In this document: positions 33,172 through 40,447 of the stretch, piece after piece | Numbering within the stretch: the stretch's first letter is position 1 | How the letters are laid out: every line of letters starts with the position of its first letter | Assembly (NCBI RefSeq): GCF_000332215.1 | Contig: NZ_ALWB01000009.1 | Coordinates: forward strand, 1-49,310 | DNA: 49,310 nt | Reading direction: 5' to 3' | Source: Pseudanabaena biceps PCC 7429 | Lineage (GTDB): Bacteria; Cyanobacteriota; Cyanobacteriia; Pseudanabaenales; Pseudanabaenaceae | Program-made: the position numbers and the translations under genes | The notes under the pieces: model-generated | The model's input: the letters and a program-made list of their open reading frames with translations, nothing else | The model's database searches: none | What the model was told of the DNA's origin: nothing

Positions 33172-34665
33172 ATGGATTTTCTCTACCTCCATTTTGTTCA
33201 GTTTGTAACTGGCGCAAAAATGGATTTTCTTTCCCTTGATTATGCTCAGTTCCTGATCATTACGGCGATCATTTATTGGCTCTTACCAAATGTACAAGCA
33301 CGCTTGTTAGTTATTTTGACGGCAAGTTTATTGTTTTATTCATTTATCCAGAGGCAATATGTTTGGTTGTTATTGGTAATGCTGGCAATTAACTTTTGGT
33401 TGGGCGGAGAAATTCGTAAAGGCGATCGATTCCTAAAGCAGTGGCTGCTATTTGTGGGGATATTTTTTAATGTGCTGCTACTGTTTGGATTTAAATACAT
33501 TCCTTTTGTGGCGACGGCGATCGGCAATATTACGGGCTTACCTGCGGGAAGTTCGCTGGCGATCTGGGCAAAGACAAACATTGTGCCACCGATTACCCTC
33601 AGCTTTTTTGTGTTTGAGCTGATCGCCTATCTAATTGATACCTATCGGGGAAATACTCCTGCTAAGAATTTTCTGAACTTTGCTGCTTACAAGTTGTTCT
33701 TTGCTAAGTTGCTGTCGGGACCAATTACCCGATATCAAGAATTTGCGCCTCAACTTGTCACGCGATCGCGCCCCGTTTTACTCGATATCGTCGAAGGAGT
33801 TTGGCTCTTTACCTGTGGCGCTGTCAAAAAAGGCATCGTTGCTGACAATATGGCGAGACTGGTTGATCTTACCTTTCGCAATACAGAACGCGCTGGTAGC
33901 GTCGATCTCTGGCTTGCCCTATTTGCCTATGGGATTCAGATTTACTGCGACTTTAGTGGCTATATCGATATGGCGAGGGGTAGTGCGTTGTTATTAGGCT
34001 TCAAGCTGCCGCAAAATTTCGATTTCCCCTATTTTTCGGCAAGTATTTCCGACTTTTGGCGACGTTGGCATATGACCCTCGGCGCATGGATGCGAAATTA
34101 TCTCTATATTCCTCTTGGCGGTTCTAGGGGTGGGCTATGGCGCACTTGCCTCAACTTGATGATTATTATGTTAGTGGTCGGGATCTGGCATGGCGCAAAC
34201 TGGGGCTTTATTATTTGGGGGCTTTGGCATGGGGCGGCGCTAGTGTTACATCGTCTCTGGATGGAGGTTTGCTCGGTATTTGAGGGCTTAAATAAAATTT
34301 GGAAGCCATTGCCCATGCAAATTCTGGCGATCGCAATTACACAGTTGGTCGTCTTTTTGGGATGGATTCCTTTTCGTTTACCCAACTTAGCGGATACAAA
34401 TATGTTTTTACAAAGGCTCTGGGGCTATCAAAGCGATCCTCAGTTTGGGGTAAAAATCTACGTGGAGTCCCTTGGGATTACGGTGGGGCAGATCTCGCTA
34501 TTAATGGGGGGGATCGTGTTTTTATCGCTAATTGCCTATCGATGCGATCGCTCTAAGTGGCAATTACATTGGCAAGTAAAATTATTTCTAGTTCCCGTTA
34601 GCCTGTTTCTCGTTAGCATTCTCAGCCCTGATAACAAACTCCCCTTTATCTACTTTGATTTTTAG
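33172..34665 (+). CDS. MBOAT family O-acyltransferase (AlgI-like)
   Basis: This 497-residue polytopic membrane protein (or 481 residues from ATG 33220) has about ten helices. MBOAT family blocks are visible: AKLLSGPITRYQEFAPQL, IYCDFSGYIDMARGSALLLG, FPYFSASISDFWRRWHMTLG, WMRNYLYIPLGGSRGG, and the catalytic-His region VGIWHGANWGFIIWGLWHG. AlgI/DltB-type enzymes move acyl groups across the membrane onto extracellular glycans. No AlgJ/X- or DltD-like partner gene is adjacent. The first 33 bases are an imperfect tandem copy of the 33 bases starting at 33220, giving two candidate starts; the second (MDFLSLDYAQFLII) looks canonical. Confidence 0.92.
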   Translation: MDFLYLHFVQFVTGAKMDFLSLDYAQFLIITAIIYWLLPNVQARLLVILTASLLFYSFIQRQYVWLLLVMLAINFWLGGEIRKGDRFLKQWLLFVGIFFNVLLLFGFKYIPFVATAIGNITGLPAGSSLAIWAKTNIVPPITLSFFVFELIAYLIDTYRGNTPAKNFLNFAAYKLFFAKLLSGPITRYQEFAPQLVTRSRPVLLDIVEGVWLFTCGAVKKGIVADNMARLVDLTFRNTERAGSVDLWLALFAYGIQIYCDFSGYIDMARGSALLLGFKLPQNFDFPYFSASISDFWRRWHMTLGAWMRNYLYIPLGGSRGGLWRTCLNLMIIMLVVGIWHGANWGFIIWGLWHGAALVLHRLWMEVCSVFEGLNKIWKPLPMQILAIAITQLVVFLGWIPFRLPNLADTNMFLQRLWGYQSDPQFGVKIYVESLGITVGQISLLMGGIVFLSLIAYRCDRSKWQLHWQVKLFLVPVSLFLVSILSPDNKLPFIYFDF

Positions 34666-34677
34666 GACATAAAAATT

Positions 34678-34771
34678 ACAGCGCTTGGCGATCGAATCCA
34701 AACCAAGAAGCTGTTTGAAAGTGTTGCTTTGCAACACTTTCAAACAGCTTCTTGTGGTTCTTTTGATCGAA
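34678..34771. repeat. composite hairpin repeat, family E (copy E3, inverted)
   Basis: CAGCGCTTGGCGATCGAATC, then a perfect 24-bp stem (34704-34727 and 34731-34754) around a TTT loop, then GTGGTTCTTTTGATCG. In reverse complement it matches E1 and E2 in outer sequence (CGATCAAA..GAACCACAAG) while much of the stem differs with compensating changes. Confidence 0.85.
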
Positions 34772-34781
34772 AATTGCTGTC

Positions 34782-34822
34782 AAAAACATAGATGTGGTAC
34801 TTCGTACCGCATCTATGTTTTT
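34782..34822. repeat. intergenic hairpin
   Basis: AAAAACATAGATGTGGTAC and GTACCGCATCTATGTTTTT flank a TTC loop. One G-T pair is present. Confidence 0.8.
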
Positions 34823-34863
34823 CATTTTTCGGATTTGATTTTTTCTATAGCAAGCATAAAACC

Positions 34864-34906
34864 TCAAGAAGAGAAGGTTGGTGCTTCGCGCCAACCTTCT
34901 CTTCTT
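34864..34906. repeat. intergenic hairpin
   Basis: CAAGAAGAGAAGGTTGGTGC and GCGCCAACCTTCTCTTCTTG flank a TTC loop, with one G-T pair. It lies 24 bases past the DUF3326 stop on the minus strand and may terminate that gene. Confidence 0.8.
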
Positions 34907-34929
34907 GGGATTAAATTTAAGGGTGGTAA

Positions 34930-35961
34930 TCACCTCAAACTTTGGGGATTAATTCCTGCTTTGATGGCGGTCAGTATCCCGATCGCTTCCCAATAATTTG
35001 TAACGGTAATTCCCTTCAAACCGAGCATTTCAGGGGTAACATTTAGGGCTGTGTGATTTTCCTTAACAAAGATGGTTTGCACATGAGGAAGCGGATTCAA
35101 CGCGAGTAGCCCCGCACCGCCACAGGCCCTATAGGGCGTAACGATCGCGCTAATATCATCAGCCGTAATATCTTCAGGTTTAAGCCAAGTGCGATCGCGA
35201 ATAATCTTGGGAGCGCGACTCAATCCCACCAAAACACAGGGCAAAAATGTATAGCCTAACTCCTCGGCTGCGGCGCGGGGCGCAACACTGGCATCGAGGG
35301 GCAAAGGTTGCAAGGCAGGCGCATGGGCGCAGGGAATCGCAAATTCGCGAACGATCGCATGACTGATGACAGCTTCGGCTCCTGCGAGGGCATCCACGCC
35401 TTTACCTTGGCGATAGTTTTGTAAGGCTTCACTATCGGGATCGTCGGGAAATCTGGCGACAACAGCGATCGCCTGTACTTGCGAAACTTTAATTAATTTG
35501 TCGGCGGCTCTCAACAGACTATCGAGATTGGCGATCGTCCCCCATGTTGCCCCCGAATCTCCCGACCGCAGCTCCACCCCAAGGTCGCAATCCGTAACTA
35601 TTACATCGGTAATATTTAACCCCAGTGTTGCCTGTGCCGCTGCGATCACCTGACGGTGACGCAATTCTAGGTCTGACTCCATGCCGCGATCAAGAATTAC
35701 GCCAATGCGATTAGCCCTCACAGGACGCAATCCCCAGTCCCCCCTTGCCATGCGATCAAGCGCATAGCCTTCGGTATATAAAACATTGGGCATCGACCAA
35801 TATAAACTCGCGCCGTTTAGTACATTGGGATGGGTAATTACATGGTCGGCAATGGAAGCGATCGCTCTCGCCACTGGCAAGGCATCTCCTGCATAGCCAC
35901 CAATTGCAGCATTAATGCCAGTCGGCACTAGTAGTAAGACATTAAAAGATTGTAGCTGCAT
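34930..35961 (-). CDS. DUF3326 domain protein
   Basis: A 343-residue protein of the DUF3326 family, common in cyanobacteria and plant plastids and of unknown function. It opens FNVLLLVPTGINAAIGGYAG and contains LYTEGYALDRMARGDWGL, VILDRGMESDLELRHRQVIA and ELRSGDSGATWGTI, then the C-terminal TPYRACGGAGLLALNPLP. It appears soluble and alpha/beta. The start is only 5 bases downstream of the yoeB stop, so it may be read through from the yefM-yoeB promoter. Confidence 0.88.
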   Translation of the reverse strand: MQLQSFNVLLLVPTGINAAIGGYAGDALPVARAIASIADHVITHPNVLNGASLYWSMPNVLYTEGYALDRMARGDWGLRPVRANRIGVILDRGMESDLELRHRQVIAAAQATLGLNITDVIVTDCDLGVELRSGDSGATWGTIANLDSLLRAADKLIKVSQVQAIAVVARFPDDPDSEALQNYRQGKGVDALAGAEAVISHAIVREFAIPCAHAPALQPLPLDASVAPRAAAEELGYTFLPCVLVGLSRAPKIIRDRTWLKPEDITADDISAIVTPYRACGGAGLLALNPLPHVQTIFVKENHTALNVTPEMLGLKGITVTNYWEAIGILTAIKAGINPQSLR

Positions 35962-35966
35962 GAAAT

Positions 35967-36221
35967 TCAGTAATGATAACGAAGTTGAGCAACTAGCAAA
36001 GAATCAGTTTCCACTTTATAAATAATGCGATGCTCGTCAGTAATACGTCTTGACCAATATCCCGCAAAGCTATGTTTTAAAGCTTCGGGTTTACCGATGC
36101 CTTCGTAGGGAGTGCGTTGAATTTCTTTGATTAACGTATTAATGCGTTTGAGGATTTTGGGATCGGTACGTTGCCAGTAAAGATAGTCTTCCCATGCATC
36201 ATCAGAGAAAGTTATCGTCAT
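35967..36221 (-). CDS. yoeB: YoeB/Txe family mRNA interferase toxin
   Basis: This 84-residue RelE-superfamily toxin cleaves mRNA at the ribosome in characterised homologues. Visible: TFSDDAWEDYLYWQRTDPKI at the start, KRINTLIKEIQRTPYEGIGK, PEALKHSFAGYWSRRITDEHR and IIYKVETDSLLVAQLRYHY at the end. The catalytic set known from E. coli YoeB (Glu46, Arg65, His83) corresponds to the Glu of PEALK or nearby, Arg in SRRITDEHR and the penultimate His. It overlaps the antitoxin gene by an ATGA. Confidence 0.95.
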   Translation of the reverse strand: MTITFSDDAWEDYLYWQRTDPKILKRINTLIKEIQRTPYEGIGKPEALKHSFAGYWSRRITDEHRIIYKVETDSLLVAQLRYHY

Positions 36222-36469
36222 TCGACAAGTTCTCTCTGCTTGCCCTTACCAGATTCTAGATCAGAGATCGCCCTAATTAACCTCTGAGCATTTTTGGGGC
36301 TACGTAATAAATAAGCTGTTTCAGCAAGAGCTTCGTAGTCCTCAAGTGACATAATCACCACCGAATTTTGATTTTGGCGGGTCACAATTACAGGATCATG
36401 ATCATCACAAACCTTTTCTAAGGTTTTTGCAAGATTGTTGCGAACGTAGGTATAAGTAACTGCATTCAT
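36218..36469 (-). CDS. yefM: YefM/Phd family antitoxin
   Basis: An 83-residue antitoxin with the Phd/YefM N-terminal DNA-binding fold (YTYVRNNLAKTLEKVCDDHDPVIVTR, SVVIMSLEDYEALAETAYLL) and an acidic/charged C-terminal tail (LIRAISDLESGKGKQRELVE) that neutralises YoeB. It precedes yoeB with a 4-base ATGA overlap. TGTAC-type repeats 22-42 bases upstream match the kind of operator bound by YefM in E. coli. Confidence 0.95.
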   Translation of the reverse strand: MNAVTYTYVRNNLAKTLEKVCDDHDPVIVTRQNQNSVVIMSLEDYEALAETAYLLRSPKNAQRLIRAISDLESGKGKQRELVE

Positions 36470-36490
36470 AACTAGTCACCTAGTGATTAT

Positions 36491-36510
36491 ATGTACAGTA
36501 CATTGTACGT
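36491..36510 (-). promoter_or_regulatory. probable YefM operator with overlapping TGTAC repeats
   Basis: The plus-strand text ATGTACAGTACATTGTACGT contains TGTACA at 36492-36497, GTACAT at 36498-36503 and TTGTAC at 36503-36508. The E. coli YefM-YoeB operator also centres on TGTACA palindromes. It lies 22 bases before the yefM start and probably overlaps the promoter. Confidence 0.7.
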
Positions 36511-36512
36511 GT

Positions 36513-37277
36513 CTATGAGCCTAAATATGCCTCTAAAACTTTAGGATCGGTTTGAATTTCGGCGGGTGAGCCATCAGCAAGGTTGTGACCTTCGGCTAAG
36601 ACCCAGACGCGATCGCACAGAGACATAATCACATCCATATTGTGTTCGATAATCAAAAAGCTCATTCCCTCTTGATTCCATGTTTGGATATAGCTGCAAA
36701 TCTCTTCGATTAAGGCAGGATTTACTCCCGCCGCAGGCTCATCCAACAGGATTAATTTGGGATCGGTCATCAAGGCGCGGGCAATCTCCAATAATTTACG
36801 CTGACCACCTGACAAGCAACCTGCATAGTCATCCGCCATCCTAATTAAGCCTACAGATTCCAGAATATGTCTTGCCTTCTCGCGATTTTCCCGTTCCTGA
36901 ATCGCGATTTTTTGTCCTTGGAACCAAGTATTCCAAAACTTTTCCCCCACTTGATCCTGTGCGGCTAGCAACATATTTTCTAGCACTGATAATCGCGACA
37001 GGACTCGCGGCACTTGAAAGGTACGAATCATACCGAGTTTGGCGATCGCATGGGGAGGCTTGCCTTGAATTGGCATTCCGTTAAATTGGACTGTGCCGCG
37101 ATCGGGCTTGAGGAAGTTCGACAGCAATCCAAAAAATGTGGTTTTTCCTGCCCCATTGGGACCAATCAGTCCTGTGATGCTTCCCGCAGGGACTTCAATC
37201 TGGGCATTACTTACGGCATGAATACCGCCAAAGGATTTCGAGATATTTTCAGCTTTTAGAATTGGGGCGATCGCCAT
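36513..37277 (-). CDS. livG: branched-chain/neutral amino acid ABC transporter ATPase (LivG type)
   Basis: A 254-residue LivG-type ATPase. Walker A GPNGAGKTT (~37-45), the LivG-specific MIRTFQVPRVLSRLSVLENML, signature LSGGQRKLLEIARAL (~158), Walker B KLILLDEPAAGVNP and the C-terminal AEGHNLADGSPAEIQTDPKV. In cyanobacteria such ATPases serve the Nat/Liv transporters for neutral amino acids, with LivF, LivH, LivM and a binding protein encoded elsewhere; none is next to it here. It is flanked by two toxin-antitoxin modules, which may have inserted around it. Confidence 0.92.
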   Translation of the reverse strand: MAIAPILKAENISKSFGGIHAVSNAQIEVPAGSITGLIGPNGAGKTTFFGLLSNFLKPDRGTVQFNGMPIQGKPPHAIAKLGMIRTFQVPRVLSRLSVLENMLLAAQDQVGEKFWNTWFQGQKIAIQERENREKARHILESVGLIRMADDYAGCLSGGQRKLLEIARALMTDPKLILLDEPAAGVNPALIEEICSYIQTWNQEGMSFLIIEHNMDVIMSLCDRVWVLAEGHNLADGSPAEIQTDPKVLEAYLGS

Positions 37278-37299
37278 AGATTTTGGAGAGTTGCAAGAT

Positions 37300-37889
<590 letters not shown>

Positions 37890-37940
37890 TCAAACTTCTA
37901 CCTTGAAAGTGGTGGATCAAAAAGATCCGAGTCAAATTTT

Positions 37941-39359
37941 TTACAATCTACATATTTCAGCCCGTTTCAAGACTTGCATCCTAGTTTTAGCGCCTTTCCC
38001 CGCAGCACGTATGGCTGCTGAGGGAAGATGTCCCTTAGGGGCATTCAAGTCATAGATGCGGTCATTCTTAGATTGCCAAACTTGATTGACTCGCCAACCA
38101 ACGCGATCTCCAAAACTGTCCCAAATTTCTTCTACCTCTTTCAAAATCTTGACTTGAATACTGAAACCAAACCTTCCCTCTGAATAATGTGTCCATAGTT
38201 GATCGATTATTTCTAAATCATCACAGGGAAAAGTATCAATTAATTCGCTCGGCAAATAATTGACTTCACCGACTACACGCAACATCAATTCCTTTGTTTC
38301 TAGATCGGCATCTTGCCATTGTCCCTTGCTCAATAAATCATTAAGTTTGCTATAGCTTATGTCTATTGATGAAATTAAAGAATCTGTACTGAAAATATTT
38401 GCAGGTAAAAACTGCGACATAGATTCATCTTGGCAAAACTGATTTTCTATCTGAGTAATGATTTCTTTTGGGATCTGCCTAAAGAGCCAATCTCTTGAAA
38501 CATTCAGTCCCCCATCAAGATATATTGCCCCTAATATAGCTTCTAACCCATCCGTCAAATTTTTAGTCCCCAACATTCCATCGTGGCGAATAAAGCGTGC
38601 TAAGCCCAATCTGTTAGCAATAAATTCTAGTGTGTTATCCTTCACCAACTTGTCTCGATTACTCGACAACTTACCTTTCCCATATTTACCTTTGAGGTTG
38701 TAGAGGTATTCGAGAACAATGAAATCTAACAAAGAATCTCCTAAAAGTGCCAAACCTTCATTATGGTCACCAGCATTTTTCCAGCGCACGGCATAAGAAC
38801 GCTCTGTAATTGCTGTTTGAAGGAATGCTTCATTGCAAAATTCATGCGAGATTGCCTTTTCAATAACTGCTATATCAACTATTGATAGTTTATTCTCTAT
38901 AGTCTTACTTCTATCTGAGTCTAGATGCGAGAGAAATTGATTTATAAACCAATTTTGGGCTATACCTAATCCTTGATCCAAATAGATTGCAGCTAACAAT
39001 GCTTTAAAAGAGCGGATAATATCTTCTGAGCTAATTAGATCATTGGTCTTTTTAGCCCTGACAAGTTTATTGAGACAAATCTTTTCTGAAAATAAGTTTA
39101 GATTTTCATCCTTATTTACCAATTTATCCCGTTCATCAGAAATAAATTGCTTGCCATGCTGGTTGCCATAAATTTTATAGAGATGCTCAACCACAATTAA
39201 GTCAAGCAAAGTATCTCCCAAAATCGCTAAACATCCGTTATGAGCTTCAGGAGTACCAATAAATCGTGCATAAGTTGTATGAGTTAGTGATTGCCAAAGT
39301 AAATTTTTATCGAGAAATGTTAATCCGATTGCAGATTCAATAGCTTTTATATCGTTCAT
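37941..39359 (-). CDS. tandem RNase III - GUN4 fusion protein
   Basis: A 472-residue protein with three parts. Residues ~6-145 are an RNase III domain in which HNGCLAILGD (41-49) has Gly in place of the first catalytic Glu, and IIRSFKALLAAIYLD has Arg116 and Lys119 where Asp and Glu are expected: it keeps the fold but probably not the chemistry. Residues ~163-297 are a second RNase III domain with the metal ligands kept (HNEGLALLGDSLLD: Glu201, Asp208; TDGLEAILGAIYLD: Asp270, Glu273). Residues ~332-446 match GUN4, the tetrapyrrole-binding regulator of Mg-chelatase (FPCDDLEIIDQLW, SEGRFGFSIQ, VGWRVNQVW, DLNAPKGHLP). No dsRNA-binding domain is present. Confidence 0.9.
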   Translation of the reverse strand: MNDIKAIESAIGLTFLDKNLLWQSLTHTTYARFIGTPEAHNGCLAILGDTLLDLIVVEHLYKIYGNQHGKQFISDERDKLVNKDENLNLFSEKICLNKLVRAKKTNDLISSEDIIRSFKALLAAIYLDQGLGIAQNWFINQFLSHLDSDRSKTIENKLSIVDIAVIEKAISHEFCNEAFLQTAITERSYAVRWKNAGDHNEGLALLGDSLLDFIVLEYLYNLKGKYGKGKLSSNRDKLVKDNTLEFIANRLGLARFIRHDGMLGTKNLTDGLEAILGAIYLDGGLNVSRDWLFRQIPKEIITQIENQFCQDESMSQFLPANIFSTDSLISSIDISYSKLNDLLSKGQWQDADLETKELMLRVVGEVNYLPSELIDTFPCDDLEIIDQLWTHYSEGRFGFSIQVKILKEVEEIWDSFGDRVGWRVNQVWQSKNDRIYDLNAPKGHLPSAAIRAAGKGAKTRMQVLKRAEICRL

Positions 39360-39404
39360 GATTTTACTAAGTGTTTATATAGTGGCGTGAGTTAATTATC
39401 TTAA

Positions 39405-39749
39405 TTAAGGTGATTTTTTTGTCCGAGACTGCTTTGTAGAGATTTTTTGGAGTTTTTGGATTTGTTTTAGGGTTAGCCCAGTTACCTGAGCTACTAAATC
39501 TGGAGACATATTGGAACGCAACATATTTAGCGCAATTTGGTTAGTTGCTTCAACCTTGCCCTTAGCTTCTCCTTTCGCCAAACCTTCGCGCAAAATTTCT
39601 TGATAGACAACTGATTCTTCCATGATCTCACTCCTGAGTAACCTTTGAATTACTTCATGATCTAATGCTAACCCAGAGATAATTGCTGTGGCAGCAGCGA
39701 CACCACTAAACAGACATCGCCTGAACTGGAGCAGCGCAATTTTGATTAA
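39405..39749 (-). pseudogene. C-terminal remnant of an Rpn family nuclease/transposase
   Basis: The open frame from 39749 encodes 114 residues with no start codon before ATG 39623. It reads ..VAAATAIISGLALDHEVIQR, LLRSEIMEESVVYQEILREG, then a KGEAKGKVEA segment and MSPDLVAQVTGLTLKQIQKL. This is the usual tail of Rpn/PD-(D/E)xK 'recombination-promoting' proteins; the N-terminal nuclease domain is absent, replaced by a stop and the downstream end of the Uma2 gene. The 72-residue reading frame from 39623 could still be translated, but a decayed gene is more likely. Confidence 0.75.
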
Positions 39750-39766
39750 CTAACAATATATCTACC

Positions 39767-40399
39767 CTACAGTTGCGAGCTATCAAGAAAATCAACATTT
39801 TCGTAGAGGGCAGATAAAGGGAATTGGAGATCGATGCTAGTTATATGAATAAGAGGATCATCTTGCTCAAAAGTTGTCTGCTCGATCGCTATAGACTGAT
39901 ATTCCCAAGCACGATCGCTATGTCTTTGATAAACTTCGACAATAGGACGCTCTGAGTCGATCAGGATATAGGCTTGCAGCGTATCGATCGCCATATAACT
40001 TTGCTGCTTAATACCGCGATCGCGTGCTTCGGTAGTAGGAGATAAAACTTCCGCAATCAGCACAGGATATTGCAAAAAATCACGGGAGAAGCGATCGCGA
40101 TTGTCACAGGACACGACCACATCAGGATAATAATATTTTCGAGATCTAACAAGAACTTTGGCCTCACTGACCGATACTTTGCATCCTTTTCCTCGCAGAT
40201 GCGGTATGAACAAGGCTGCTAAATTGGCAGGAATTTGGCTGTGAGGGACTGTGCCGCCTGTCATCGCAATGATTTTACCGTTTTCATATTCATATTTTTC
40301 TTCTTGCTGACTTTCCCAAACAAGGTACTCATCAGCAGACATAATGATTTGATGATCTTCTTGGCTTACTTCTGGAATTAGCTTTGCTTGAGCAATCAT
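39767..40399 (-). CDS. Uma2 family (DUF820) putative endonuclease
   Basis: A 210-residue Uma2-family protein. Entry motif MSADEYLVWESQQEEKYEYE, block NGKIIAMTGGTVPHSQIPAN, nuclease-type core YYYPDVVVSCDNR, PVLIAEVLSPTTEARDRGIK and the YILIDSERPIVEVYQ strand. Fourth such gene in the window. It starts about 50 bases downstream of the nblS stop on the same strand, and the Rpn remnant follows. Role unknown. Confidence 0.88.
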   Translation of the reverse strand: MIAQAKLIPEVSQEDHQIIMSADEYLVWESQQEEKYEYENGKIIAMTGGTVPHSQIPANLAALFIPHLRGKGCKVSVSEAKVLVRSRKYYYPDVVVSCDNRDRFSRDFLQYPVLIAEVLSPTTEARDRGIKQQSYMAIDTLQAYILIDSERPIVEVYQRHSDRAWEYQSIAIEQTTFEQDDPLIHITSIDLQFPLSALYENVDFLDSSQL

Positions 40400-40447
40400 C
40401 GACTTAATCTCCTAAAACAACCCTAAAATAACATTTAGTCATAATTC

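Noticed and set aside
39405-39623. Intact small gene of 72 residues
   Set aside because: The coding similarity continues upstream of its ATG through 42 further codons to a stop, so it is the tail of a larger decayed gene.
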